This document shows, piece after piece, positions 41,134 through 53,588 of a stretch of DNA of 64,000 nt. The translations under genes were made by a program, and so were the position numbers. Every line of letters starts with the position of its first letter. Within the stretch, counting starts at the first letter, position 1. The DNA is from Piscicola geometra. Taxonomy: Eukaryota > Annelida > Clitellata > Hirudinida > Piscicolidae. The notes beneath the pieces were generated by a model that was not told the DNA's origin, made no database searches, and was given only the letters and a program-made list of their open reading frames with translations. The DNA lies in contig OX030967.1 of assembly GCA_943735955.1 (NCBI GenBank), positions 5,185,083 to 5,249,082 of the forward strand, given 5' to 3'.

Positions 41134-41929
41134 CTTCCTGAGACTGTCTTTGGGTTAGTGTTTGAGTTGGTTTCGGGTGATTTAACTGACTTTAAATTTA
41201 AATTAAACGAAATTTGAGTTTAAAATAATATATATTTTTAAAAAATACACAAATTGAGTAATAAAAGCCTAAAATAGTGTTTAATCTCACCTCTATTACA
41301 AACGAATCATCCGTGGAAGGAATAATCCACAGAAGAAAATAGCAAGATCAAAAGTTGAAAGTCACTTTTGAAATATTTAATTGTGAAATAACGAATTTAT
41401 ATTTTAGTTTCAATCGAAGAAATGATATTTATTAAAGGAACTCTCGTGAAAGTTTCTTGTATGAATTATAAAGGCAAGCCATTGTGTGGGGAGAGTGATC
41501 AGAAAAAAATAAGAAAAAATCATGCGAATAAAAAAACCGCAATGTTATAATAAATAAATAATAATATTATCATTGCTATGTCTAAAGTAAGGTTTTATAT
41601 TAGAGTATTTCATAAAATCATATAAATATTTGCCATAACTGAATCATAATGGCAGAAAAATATATATTCCAAAATGTATTAACAATGGCAGTTATCTTTA
41701 ATTTACAATAAAAAACACAGTAATACCTGAATAATGTGAATAGAAAAATCAAAATTAATACAAAAACAATAATCATAAAGACAGACGTGATTGAGCGTGG
41801 GCCATTCAATGCTGGGTAGAATCGTGTGCCTACAGCTAAAATAGAGTGGTTATTACTCGTCTGTTCAGAAATATGTGAGTGTTGTGGTTAATAAAATTAA
41901 TATAATATTCAAGTAATATAATACAAAAA

Positions 41930-41960
<31 letters not shown>

Positions 41961-42999
41961 TTTCATTGTATTGTGTTGTATTTCATTCGAAGGCTATGTC
42001 TACGTTTCAGAGAGGTTGCTTCAACCAATCATTATGTGATCGTGGCGTTAGGAGGGTTTGGGAAGGGTTTGACCCTGCGCTGGTTTTACCAACCAAAATG
42101 GAAAAAAAAATATTCTACTTTTTCGCTATTTAACAATTTTTCCCGTAATCTGATCAATTATGCAATGTAATGATATCTTCATATAATGTTCGCTTCACGG
42201 AGGGTGAATGGAGGGTTTGGTGGTTCACTTTTTGTAGACTCATGCCTCAAAGTGGATCTTCCACTCAAAAACTCAAGTAATTTTTATGAATTATAAAATT
42301 AAAAAAATAATTAATACAGGAAAATACATTAGAATTACAATACCACTAATAGCTTCAATAAATACTTTAAAAATATTAGAATAACAATACATTAATGGTT
42401 TCAATGAAGAGAATAAACAAACAAATGCAACACGATTATGCTGTAAAAGCGTGATCTTTGAAATGAATAAAACTTAAGGCAATTCCTCCACAGTCCTTCA
42501 CGCTAACGCCAGCTATCAATAAGTCACGCTCCAGTGCTTAATATGTGAGTTAATGAGGTTGGTACAAACTGTTAGGGTGATGGTGAAAAAGAAATAGTGT
42601 AGAGATGAATTGAAAAAAAGTGGCTGGAAAGGGTATCTGATGTGGAAAATGAATGTGGATGTGTTGAGAAGGGAAGATGGTGTGCTAAAAAATAGGTAGG
42701 GGTGGTTTAGTAGGTAGAACCAGATGAAACACTGGTGGAGGCATGAAGATGATAACGAAAAATGGTTGAACCGTTTAAGGTCGTTAAATATTTAAAAAAG
42801 AATAAAACTGTTTTAATGTTTTATATATATAAGAAATTGAAACAAATAAGTCCTGATTCATAAAAAATATTCAGATTTTTTCAAACATCTTTTACAAAGT
42901 ATTGTAATAAAATTAATTTTTTAAATTTATATTTAAGTTTTATAAGATTATTTTTAACCACTTTTACTTTTAGCCTAAAACATCATTTTCCAAAAGTAA
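41134..42999. other. Divergent intergenic region between the collagen and GLMP genes
   Basis: AT-rich spacer with an (AAT)n tract at 41934-41960. Two G-rich patches of unknown origin (42050-42090 and 42195-42225) contain GGAGGGTTTGG. The promoters of both genes should be here; no defined element was identified. Confidence 0.5.
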
Positions 43000-44252
43000 A
43001 TGCGGATGTTACAAACTTATTTCTTCAAAATGCTATTTAAAAGCCTCAAACTGTTATTATTAGCTTTGAGCATAGTTTTGGCTGATGATGATTTATATCA
43101 ATACAGAAATGTATGTTCAAATTTTTATTATTATCCCATTTCAGATTATTATAATACCATCATATGACAATTGAAAAAAATTAATTGATCAGTGAATTAT
43201 CCTCATTTAATAAGAATAAAATTTATTCAATAAATGAATACTAAATTAATTTTTAAGCTAGATTTAATGCTTTTGAACAATTTATTGAATTATTAATTTT
43301 AAAAATACACTAAAAACTAATAAACATCGTAATTAAAATTCAAAATCATCTTTTTCTTTCCAGTTAACGACTAATCTCTTGTCATTCAACTCTTCCACTC
43401 CATTGCTGGCCTACACAAAGGCAGAAGGTGTATCTGACACGCTACACTATGTCTACTGCAGCACCACATCCCCATCCATCCTTATCCTTAAGACAGATTC
43501 AGCTGCTGTTCTGGAGATTGACAAGGAAGGGTGAGGGAAGGCGCAATGTAAATGTATCTTTTTTGGTTTTAAACACACACACACATACACACACGCTCAG
43601 GTTTTTGAGCCAAGACGCCTCTAAGCAGGATGGTAGTGTTCGCATTGTAAAGGGAACAGTCATAAGCTCTTCTTTCCTCAACTTCAAAAACGTTCTATTC
43701 TGAGATCTACTTAAATTATTACATTTATTCTTTTTATTTAATTATTAAATCTTTATTTATATTGAAATAATCGTCATTATCAGCATCACCATCATCATTA
43801 TCATCACACCAGTTATACGTATATGATGATCCAATGGACAAAGCTGATATGAGCCTTCCTGGCATCATCATCAAGACCATTTCTCTTGATAATCTTTCTT
43901 GGAAACTATCATTATCAAACTCATCATCATCGTCATCATCATCATCATCATCGTCAGAACACAAGGTAGAGTTTTACACAGAGAAATTCCTTAAGAGTGG
44001 TCAGAAGGAGGTTATAAGTCTGCAGGTGAGGTGCATGCATGCTGCATAAGTTTGATACATTGAAAACATTTACCTAAAACACATACAACCACACTTAACC
44101 ACACTAAAGGCCACTCAACAACACACAACTACACATAACCACATTCAACCACACAGCCAACCACACATCCACACTCAACCACACATCCAAACCCAACCAC
44201 ACATCCACACCCAAGCATATACAACACAAAACACACCTAACCACACACTCAA

Positions 44253-44338
<86 letters not shown>

Positions 44339-45733
44339 CTCGAAGCGGCTTCAGGCCACTCCTCCTACAGTAGTGACCTTCCCCACCTACTCCTCAACAA
44401 CAACCTCACCACCATCGATGTCTCATTGCAAAACATCGATTATGCTAATGATGATGATGCTGCCGATGGTGCTGATGATAATGCTGCCAATGGTGCTGAT
44501 GATGATGATGTTAAATCTCCCATAGCTAGTAATCAGAGTGTTTTCAACTATCCAAGAGTTGCCATGGAGATGGTGATGATGGTGGAGAGGGGGGCGTATG
44601 GAGAGAGTGTGATGGTGAGAGAGGATTCTCTGCAAGATCAATTGTCGCCTGGTTCTTTTACGGTGAGAGGGAGTGAGTGAGTGAGGAAGAATGAGATTGA
44701 GTGAGAGAGGAGGAAGGGAGCAAGGGGTTAAGTTGAGTGGGAGAGAGGGGGGGTTGACTGACTTCAATAAACAACGTATCGATAGTTTGTACGACATTAA
44801 GGAAGGGCAGTATTATAGAGGCGTGCAACACCGAAGGCTATTAACCTTGCTTGCGTGTTGTCTACCTTCTAGTTTGTAGAGTGCTTGGAGATTGTAGCTT
44901 GAAGGCGCATGCAGGGATCTCTAAAAAAGCTCAACTAGATAACTTGATCTTCACACCTAGCCTCACCTAGACGCATAGCAACCCAACTTTCCCCGTGCAG
45001 ATAGTAAACTGGCTGAGCGACCGTCTTCCAACAAACGACACATTCGACAGCAACAACAATGACAAAGACAACCAAGTATTCGTGCAATGGCGACCCATCT
45101 GTTACACCGACGTCAGCAAGTCCCTCAAGGCTTACACCCTCGTCAAAGACTACCCCCTCCTGCACCTCAACCACTCTTCCACCCTCTTCCCATTGTCCCT
45201 AGCAACTGCCTACTATGGCAGCCGTAACCTTGACGACGCTGTTGAGACTTCAATGCTGAATGTTTCGTTCGGCATTGGCAAGGACAGGTGGTATTCCAGG
45301 AATAACTTCACCACGTGGTTGGTGTTTCATTGTGTTTGCTTGTTGTGGTGATGGTGGTCAGGGGTGTGCTGTTGTTTCAGTTTGGAGATGTTTAAATAAC
45401 ATTATATATTATTTTGATATAACTTTCCAGAAGAAGAATAACAATAAATCATAACATAATAATAATAATAATAAATAATTAATAAATTAAGAAATAGAAT
45501 AAGTAAAAATGTTTGCATGAAAGGCACAAACCGACAGGAAGCTGACGTTCGGGGTGGGCGAACACCCGGTCAAGAGCTTTTCCCTCTTCGTCATCCTCTT
45601 CATCTCGCTCGGTCTGGGAATTCCCTTCCTGATGATGCTCGCACTTGCCCTCTACCTGCCCATCAGGGGCTGCTGCTGGTCGCGCAGGAACGGGTATTAT
45701 GAAATACAGTCGTCCTACCCGCCTATTGTTTGA
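43000..45733 (+). CDS. GLMP: Glycosylated lysosomal membrane protein (GLMP / NCU-G1)
   Basis: GLMP is a highly N-glycosylated type I lysosomal membrane protein that partners the dipeptide transporter MFSD1. Exons: 43000-43110, 43364-43530, 43601-43691, 43813-44025, 44339-44662, 45001-45317 and 45538-45733; phases agree and give 472 residues. Two in-frame starts exist, at 43000 after an in-frame stop and at 43030; both lead into a Leu-rich signal peptide ending IVLADDD. Family signatures against recalled human GLMP: DTLHYVYCSTTSPS, the SFLNFKNLYVYDD region, VFVQWRPICY, LNVSFGIG, and a C-terminal transmembrane segment (SLGLGIPFLMMLALALYL) followed by a short tail with YYEIQSSYPP. Several NxS/T sequons are present. 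Microsatellite-encoded insertions, a Ser run in exon 4 and an Asp/Ala stretch in exon 5, are not expected in vertebrates. The donor of exon 3 (GTTCTA) is weak. Confidence 0.9.
44250..44338. repeat. (CA)n microsatellite forming the GLMP exon 5 acceptor
   Basis: About 43 CA units. The last becomes the acceptor CACAG directly before exon 5 at 44339. Confidence 0.95.
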
Positions 45734-46775
45734 GGTATATTTTTTGGTGGGGTTTGGGGTTGGGTGGATGGGTTAGGGGTAAAAGGGTTTAGGAGGAGAG
45801 AGGGAAGGTAGGAGTGGGGGGGGGGGTGAGGTTGTTTGGGGATTTTGGAGCGAAGGTCTGGAGGATGGAGGGGTTCGGGGAGTTTAAGGGTAGGTCGTTG
45901 TTTAGAGGGACGTGTATGTGGGATGGCTTAGTTACGGGGGTGTTTAGAATATTGTGGATTGGAAGGAATATGCGATGATTTTGAATGTAACTTGGAGATC
46001 ATCATCAGCATGAACTGTGTGACGGTGATGGCGATTATTATGCTGATTATGCAATACTGATCATAAAGAGGATATTTATGATGATTACATACATATTTAT
46101 ATTAATATTTTTTACATTTTTGTCTCTTCTACCATTACTACCATTGTTCACATTCTTCATGAGACATTTCTTTACAGCATGATAAACAATATTGGAAGAT
46201 TGACAATCTCCAAGAAATTTTAATTGATTTGTTATCAGTCGATTAATGTTGATTTCATTCTTTGTATAAACACCGCTGCACACTGTAAAAGTAATTATAA
46301 TAATAATAATTAAAATTAGTTTCGGTGATTGTATAGCGCTTTGAGACTCAGAATGTCGTGAGTTCGATTCCTGCCATGGTCTCTTGGAAACAAGAACAAC
46401 AAGCCACAAACACGAAAAGACGACTGTCTACTCACGTAAGAGTCCATAACAATGTGCTAAAGCCACCGAGATTTGGAAGATTTACATTTTTTAACGTGTA
46501 GCAAATAATAGAAATACCCTCATCACAGTCAACAAAAGACATTTTTTTAAACTCATCTTAAAAGCGATAATTTAATGTTTAAAAAAATATTTTTTTAAAT
46601 CGAACAAAAAAGGAAAAGTTGAATGTCGTTATTTCAGAATTGTTCATCGAAAATTTTAATGCCAGGGTCGAAAAAGGGTGGCTTTGGTTGAGAAGGGTCG
46701 AGACCTTTGGTTTATAAGAAATGTAATTATAGGTTTAAATCTTTAAAATTATTCAAATTATACGAAAAATAAACT
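45734..46775. other. Convergent spacer between GLMP and gene X
   Basis: Contains the G-rich GLMP 3' flank (45740-45960) and the tRNA-like element annotated below. A short G-rich segment at 46660-46715 with GGGTCGAAAAAGGGTGG is of unknown origin. No coding exon was recognised. Confidence 0.5.
46323..46440 (+). mobile_element. Probable tRNA-derived SINE fragment
   Basis: The head (46323-46382) resembles a degenerate tRNA. GTGATTGTATAGCGC resembles the 5' half and D-arm of tRNA-His, and GAGTTCGATTCC matches the RNA polymerase III B box with a TTCGATT T-loop. T-stem pairing is broken, so a functional tRNA is unlikely. An unrelated A/C-rich tail follows, as in SINEs. No target-site duplication could be defined. 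Confidence 0.5.
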
Positions 46776-47749
46776 TTAATGACTGATATTCACATTTCGT
46801 TCTGATTTAAAAAAAACTAGGTAAACACCTTTTGTGTCCGTGTTTTGTGGATTAGTCCGTTTTGTATCGAAAGAGTCCCTTCGGGAGCGAGAAGCAACCG
46901 CCACTGTTTTTTCCCTCTCACGTCTGTGTTCCATCCTGCCCGACTGACAGCGGCTCTGTCTCGATCGACCCACCCTTTCTCTGTTCATCGAAGATTCGCG
47001 CTCGTTGCCTAGCAATTCGACCACTTTTTCAGCAAAACTCTTCGCTTGACCACAATCTAGCCTCCAGTTCCTCTCTCCTTTCTCCCACATCTCGGCTAGT
47101 CCTTTCTTGTCGACTTTCAAATCTTGGTTTGGCCTTGGAACAGTATCGTCTTGAAATTGATACCTCGAAGCCATTGTTTTTTCAGATCTGCGCGTTCATC
47201 ATTGTTTCTTCAATAGTTAAACTCCCAAAAATATTTTTTTACTAACGTAACAAAATTTAAATAAATTCAGAAACGAAAATATATTAAAAAACTATTTTGC
47301 AGAAAGTAAACGTGCCACCCACCTCAAAGAGACTCTCCGCAAGACAATGCGTTGTACATTGGAGTGAGTTCCCCAAAACAACTCCACAAAATCTTGCACT
47401 TTCGCATCCACACGAATCCTAAATGCTTCTGTGCAGCGAACCTGGGGCGTCGCAGAGAGTCTTGAGAACCTCTGGTCGAGGTTTGATGCTGCTTGTTCTG
47501 CGTTGTGCCAGTCTATGAGGTGGAAGGCCAGTCTTCGTTCCGGCTCTCTTCTCATGGGTGTGACTTGAGGATTTTAAAATATATATTACCATTCATTTCT
47601 ATTTATCAACGATTTGAATGGGTTTCTATAAGTAATTCATTTTTTAAAAAAATTTAAGGAATAAATAGAAACTTACAGTCTCTTTTGCTATATCCTCTTC
47701 CGTTGAAATTTGCCATGGAAGAACTCCGTCTGTACATGCTTTCATTCAT
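46776..47749 (-). CDS. Unrecognised basic protein (gene X) downstream of ANAPC4
   Basis: Three exons, 47677-47749, 47323-47563 and 46776-47187, join in phase to give 241 residues starting MNESMYRRSSSMANFNGRGY. The first donor (GTAAGT) is ideal. The middle exon encodes a compact region with LAFHLIDWHNAEQAASNLDQRF and later FVELFWG. The last encodes KGLAEMWEKGERNWRLDCGQ, then an Arg/Ser/Glu-rich probably disordered tail. No signal peptide or membrane helix. The family is not recognised. The start is only 264 bp from the ANAPC4 stop on the same strand, so the promoter lies in that gap or the transcripts are linked. Confidence 0.7.
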
Positions 47750-48012
47750 TTTCGCAAATTTAACGACTTCCAAAAAATAAAATATTTAAATATTTTCGAA
47801 ATTTCAATTAATTATAACTTTTTGTTATATTTATGAAAGATCAACTCTAGCTTTGAAGTAGCATTCAAATTATGAGACGGTTTGAAAAAAACGTTGAAAC
47901 AAAAAAAACAAAATAAATATTTTTAATAAATGGATATTTGACAAAACATGGAAAACTTGGTTAATAAATTAATTTCTGACTTTTAAATAATAAAATGATT
48001 AAAAATTTATTT

Positions 48013-51000
48013 TCAGTCATAAACGTCTGAATTCTCCTTGTCATCTTCACAAACAAGGGCCCCGCTTCTAGCAATTAGCAGAGTGTCCGCAGTAGACGAG
48101 ACGTCCATCCTTTCCTCCTCATCCACCTCCTCCTCCTCTTCCCCCTCCTCCTCATCATCAGAGTCAATGAGGAAGAGTTGGATCCACTTTCGAGAAGACG
48201 ATGCCACAGTGCCAACTTTACGTTGTCCATTGATGCACATGCAGGAAGGCTTGAAGGTCTGCAGGTCCTTGCACTGTTTGGAGTTGCAGAAGGAGTCTTT
48301 GATCATGTAAACTGGGTGTTTGTCCACGTCAGCCACTGATTCCTCACTGCCCAGAGGCACAAAGAAGTTCTTGAGGGAGGTCAGGTCGAGGAGGAAAAGT
48401 TTGGCTGAGGCGTCGTCGGTCAAGAGAAGGCTCAGAGTGTGGTCGTCGAAGAAGGAAGCGTCCAGGATCTCCTGCAGCGCCTCCTCTTGCGTGCTCCAGA
48501 AGCAGACGTTCGCCACGTGGAAGGTGGAGTTGGAGGTGATGGAGGCAGCGAAGAGGCTCAGTCGTTGTTTGGAGGAGGTGGAGTTGTAGAGGAGGCTGAA
48601 GTGGAAGGTGGATGCGGCGGTGAGAAAAGAATGCGTGTTCAACAGAGGGTTGTGAGGCCCGTCGTAGCAACTCAGTCTGCGCGGTTCTTCGCTTGGAGAT
48701 TCAGCGCTAGATAAATTAACAGAAAGTTCCTTGACGTGCTTGAAGAAGATGGGCTTCATGGCGTTGGAACAGTCGAGCAGGATGTCCTGGAAGGAGGCCC
48801 TGAGCGCCTTGGTGAGTTGCACCAGAGACTTGTGCCTCACGAACTGCGGATAGAAGTGCTTGGTGTTTTCCTTGAAAGTGGCGCTCATGCCGGCCATGAA
48901 GCTCGCCTCTGAGGCTCCCTCTGGCGGCATGGAGAGGTCCTCATCCCTCAAGTACTGACCCAGCTTCTCGAGTTTAAGTCTACTTTTAGTCGTGTCGAAG
49001 TTCTCCTTCAAGAACTGCGCTACACAACACACCTCCTGCTGACTCATCTTCAAGATGGCCGTCTCACCCGAGAGCTTCATCTTGGCGGGGTAGAGCCACT
49101 TGTAGAAGGCGTTGAAGTTTCGGACACTCGTCTCGATCACCGCCACCATCTCGGCGCCCTTCAGCATCACACTCTCGGCGTTCCTCAGACAAGCGGCCAC
49201 TGTGCCCTCCACCACGCCCAGTCTGTTGCCAAGTGCGGTGTTGGAGGTTGTTGCGCCGGTGATAGTAATAATGATTGTGCCATTTTATAAAATACCAATG
49301 GCGAGCAACAGAAGCGCCAAAATAATGATAATTAAGATAGTTGTGCGGTGTTCAAAATGGTAAGAATCGTGTTTATGATGATGATAAAGATTGTGGTCTT
49401 GGTGATGATAATACCTTGTGTAGTTGTCGCTGCAACGAGACAGCGCAAGGAGGTCTAAAGAAGGGTTGAAAGTTTTTATTCCTTTAATTAAACCATTGTA
49501 TAATCTCTTCATCCATCTATCCTTCAAAAAACGAAAATAACCCCATTTTCAGGGATCTAATAGTATAAGAAACTTCCCACATTTTTAATGCATTCTAAAT
49601 CTTTAAAAATGAAAATAAACTTTTTTTAAACGGACTTTTGAGGTGGAAGATGATGTTGTGGGTGACGGTGTGGAGGTTTTTGAGGAGGAGAATTTGGATT
49701 TGTCTGTAAGAAGCCTGCACTGATCTGCCAAGCTTTGAGAAGGCCTGTGATGATGATGATGGAGTGGCGATGATGATGGAGTGACGATGATGATGGAGTG
49801 GTGATGATGATGGAGTGGCGATGATGATGATGATGATGGAGTGGCGATGATGATGATTATGGTGATGATGAAGATGACGAGTGAGATGCTTATGATTGTC
49901 AGTAGAAGGGAATATAAAATAAATATTAAAATAATTAAAAGTGCGCCTTATAGACGGTCCTTAAAAGGTACCTACCTGTTTGGTGAGGTCGTAGTGCAGG
50001 AAGTGTTTGAGGTCGTCTGATGGAGTGCCGTAGAGGAGGAGGCGAAGAAATTCAAAAGAGAGCGATCTGCCATTGTTCTGGATCGGATGGGTGGATGGAT
50101 GGATGGATGAGTGGATGCATGGATGGATGAGTGGATGCATGGATGGATGAGTGGATGCATGAGTGGATGGATGAGTGGATGCATGGATGGATGAGTGGAT
50201 GCATGGATGGATGAGTGGACGGATGGGTGGATGCATGGATGGATGAGTGGACGGATGGGTGGATGCATGGATGGATGAGTGGACGGATGGGTGGATGCAT
50301 GGATGGATGAGTGGATGCATGAGTGGATGGATGAGTGGATGCATGGATGGATGAGTGGATGCATGGATGGATGAGTGGACGGATGGGTGGATGCATGGAT
50401 GGATGAGTGGACGGATGGGTGGATGCATGGATGGATGAGTGGACGGATGGGTGGATGCATGGATGGATGAGTGGACGGATGGGTGGATGCATGGATGGAT
50501 GAGTGGACGGATGGGTGGATGCATGGATGGATGAGTGGACGGATGGGTGGATGCATGGATGGATGAGTGGACGGATGGGTGGATGCATGGATGGATGAGT
50601 GGACGGATGGGTGGATGCATGGATGGATGAGTGGACGGATGGGTGGATGCATGGATGGATGAGTGGACGGATGGGTGGATGCATGGATGGATGAGTGGAC
50701 GGATGGGTGGATGCATGGATGGATGAGTGGACGGATGGGTGGATGCATGGATGGATGAGTGGACGAATGGGTGGATGCATGGATGGATGAGTGGACGGAT
50801 GGGTGGATGCATGGATGGATGAGTGGACGGATGGGTGGATGCATGGATGGATGAGTGGACGGATGGGTGGATGCATGGATGGATGAGTGGATGCATGGAT
50901 GGATGAGTGGACGGATGGGTGGATGCATGGATGGATGAGTGGACGAATGGGTGGATGCATGGATGGATGAGTGGACGGATGGGTGGATGCATGGATGGAT

Positions 51001-52607
51001 GAGTGGACGGATGGGTGGATGCATGGATGGATGAGTGGACGGATGGGTGGATGCATGGATGGATGGGTGGATGCATGGATGGATGAGTGGACGGATGGAT
51101 GGATGAGTGGACGGATGGGTGGATGCATGGATGGATGAGTGGACGGATGGGTGGATGCATGGATGGATGAGTGGACGGATGGGTGGATGCATGGATGGAT
51201 GAGTGGACGGATGGGTGGATGCATGGATGGATGAGTGGACGGATGGGTGGATGCATGGATGGATGAGTGGACGGATGGGTGGATGCATGGATGGATGAGT
51301 GGACGGATGGGTGGATGCATGGATGGATGAGTGGACGGATGGGTGGATGCATGGATGGATGAGTGGACGGATGGGTGGATGCATGGATGGATGAGTGGAC
51401 GGATGGGTGGATGCATGGATGGATGAGTGGACGGATGGGTGGATGCATGGATGGATGCATGGATGGATGAGTGGATGCATGGATGGATGAGTGGACGGAT
51501 GGGTGGATGCATGGATGGATGAGTGGATGCATGGATGGATGAGTGGACGGATGGGTGGATGCATGGATGGATGAGGGGACGGATGGGTGGATGCATGGAT
51601 GGATGAGGGGATGGATGGGTGGATGCATGGATGGATGAGGGAATGGATACAAAAACAAAATAGCAAACAAAAACATTGAAGCACAATTGAAAATGAAAAT
51701 ATTGAAAAATTCACAGCAAAAAAACCTTGTTTTCGGCAAAGCGCATGAGTTTTGACTCGATCTCGACGAGGATGTCCTCCCACACCTCACCCATCTGCAA
51801 CAACACCTCGTCGAGGTACTCGAGGAGGGTCTCCAGTTTGCCCAACTTCAACGACGTCTGCTGCAACAACTCCTGGTTCACTTGGAGATTTGATGAGTCA
51901 TAAATGTTCAAGAGGAGTCGATCGTCGTTGTCTCGGAGGGCGATGACGAATGCCTTGAAGTCAGCTGAGAGGATCATGTTCACGAGGGTGAGGTCGTCTT
52001 GTTTGGGAGTCAGCTTGCTGATCGAGATGATTCCAAAAGCGAATAGTTCACAAGTGCCTGAATGCGTACCCACCAGGAGAAGGTTGAACAATTTTTGGTC
52101 TTTTAAGCGCTTGAAGTCCTCAGTTGACTTGTTAGTCTCACCAACTTCCTTGTTTGTGATTGGAGGAAGTTCTGGTAAAAAAAACTCATCTACATTTGCA
52201 TCGATGTCTTCACTGTCCACCATGGCATGTCCTCTGCTCTTCTTGTCTGCTGCATCTTTTGGCAGCTCGGAAACCCACTTGAGCATCACCACCTTCTCCT
52301 CCAGAGGCTTGTGATCGTGCAGACAAAAACCTCCTTCTATGTTGTAGAGCTTGACACAGCCATTTGTGTAGCCGACCGCCAAGACTTTTCCGTCAGGTCT
52401 CCAGGCCAAGGCAGACACATTGACTCCCTCATCCAGACGAGGAAGACTCCACACTTTCTGCCAAGTTATTCTGTACAAAACGACTTCTCCGTCTATCGTA
52501 GTCATTGCAATTAAGTCGACTTTTGGACTCCATAGCATTATTTCTATCTCTGAAAATAAATGCTTTTCTCCAACAGTTTTGAAACGGCTAACTCTTCCTT
52601 CTTCCAT
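48013..52607 (-). CDS. ANAPC4: Anaphase-promoting complex subunit 4 (APC4)
   Basis: APC4 is a scaffold of the anaphase-promoting complex/cyclosome, linking the platform subunits APC1 and APC5. Exons: 51726-52607 (ATG at 52607), 49976-50077, 49636-49744, 49415-49454 and 48013-49222 (TGA 48013-48015). Phases agree, giving 780 residues against about 808 in human. The N-terminal WD40-type propeller shows [36 protein letters not shown] and, later, [14 protein letters not shown]. The helical middle shows [24 protein letters not shown] and [21 protein letters not shown] and LGQYLRDED follow, and the end is acidic ([18 protein letters not shown]), all as recalled for the family. The intron 1 donor is GTTTTT, weak. 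Intron 1 is almost wholly a minisatellite. The gene is head to head with liprin-alpha, about 1 kb apart. Confidence 0.93.
49747..49880. repeat. GATGATGATGGAGTGGC repeat in an ANAPC4 intron
   Basis: About seven units of GATGATGATGGAGTG. On the coding strand it is CACTCCATCATCATC leading into the acceptor CATCATCACAG of the 49636-49744 exon. Confidence 0.8.
50085..51645. repeat. 32-bp minisatellite filling ANAPC4 intron 1
   Basis: Close to 48 units of a 32-bp repeat made of GGATGCATGGATGGATGAGT plus GGACGGATGGGT, itself a higher-order form of GGAT tetramers. Variant units lack the GGACGGATGGGT half or carry GAATGG. On the minus strand all three frames are free of stops, giving false proteins of 544-609 residues of His/Pro/Ser/Ile. 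Confidence 0.95.
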
Positions 52608-53588
52608 CCTTGAGTTGTTAATATTAATTTTATTTTCGAATAGATTGGTTTTTAATTCGATTTAATTCATACATTTAGAAATATGGATAAAACAGTTTTA
52701 AAGTCATTTAAATCCCTCCCGCATTAAGTTCTCTTTTGGAGCTCTTTATTCTATTTAAATTTAAGTTTTTTTCCCATTATAATTTTTTGCGACTAATTCA
52801 TTAGAAAATGAGAATTGCAAGTTTTTTTAATTTCATTTACTTAAGATTTATATTTGGTTACAGATTTAACAAAATATTTGAATGTTTAAAAATATATAAC
52901 TATACACACAGCTTAGATATATTTTAAACTTAGATTGTTCAACAAACCATTTTTAATTTTGAATATTATAATTGTTATTATTATTATAATTTCATTGCTT
53001 TCTATGAAGATGGCGGTCTGGGTCTTTAAATAATTTCGTGTACATTATCATCAATTATATTTGGCGATCTCATAATTTAATTGAGAAATATTAAATATGT
53101 TGTGACTTTCACACATGCATGGTTTGCATACTTGAAAGGTTCTTATCAAAGCATGCAGACAAAATTAATTAAACATGTTTGAATTAAGTTAAATATGATT
53201 ACTTCAAAATCAATTTTTTAACTAATTTTTTTCATTATTTCAGATTGTATTAAACTTCAAGGATTAATATTTTAAATCGTATTACGCTAAACATCTTTTT
53301 AACCGGCAAATCTAGACAAGTCTTCCTTAATATAAGAGATCTTTAAAATTGAAGTTATTTAATATTAATGCAGTTTAATAATAGCTCTGCAACCTTGCCA
53401 AGAAGCACCATTTAATTTTTCTAACTACTTTCCAAAAAGTGTAAAAATCCACCAAAACCAGCTCTTTATCACAATTTGCATTAATCCTGTTCTGAATTCT
53501 TGGGCCAACCAGCCCACCCTTAATTCACATCTTCCAACCACCCTCAATCAATCCCTAACCCAACCTCTCCACCACCACCGCCGTCAAA
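52608..53588. other. Divergent promoter region of ANAPC4 and liprin-alpha
   Basis: About 980 bp, AT-rich on the ANAPC4 side and pyrimidine-rich (CCAACCACC) just before the liprin start at 53589. No specific factor site or TATA box was assigned. Confidence 0.5.

Noticed and set aside
44104..44334. Cys/Val-repeat open frame on the minus strand
   Set aside because: Translation of the (CA)n microsatellite in the GLMP intron.
46323..46382. Functional tRNA gene
   Set aside because: The T-stem has a mismatch and weak pairs, no acceptor stem pairs convincingly, and an anticodon arm is not evident.
46660..46715. Possible transposon terminus (G-rich GGGTCGAAAAAGGGTGG)
   Set aside because: No matching inverted terminus, target-site duplication or coding remnant was found nearby.
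50085..51645. Possible CRISPR-like array from the regular spacing of repeats (also at 60083-60902 and 2088-2411)
   Set aside because: Units are contiguous tandem repeats without unique spacers, and the DNA is eukaryotic with spliced genes.
49961..51790. Three overlapping minus-strand open frames of 544-609 residues of His/Pro/Ser/Ile repeats
   Set aside because: They are translations of the 32-bp minisatellite in all three frames. The region is ANAPC4 intron 1, bounded by exons that align to the family.
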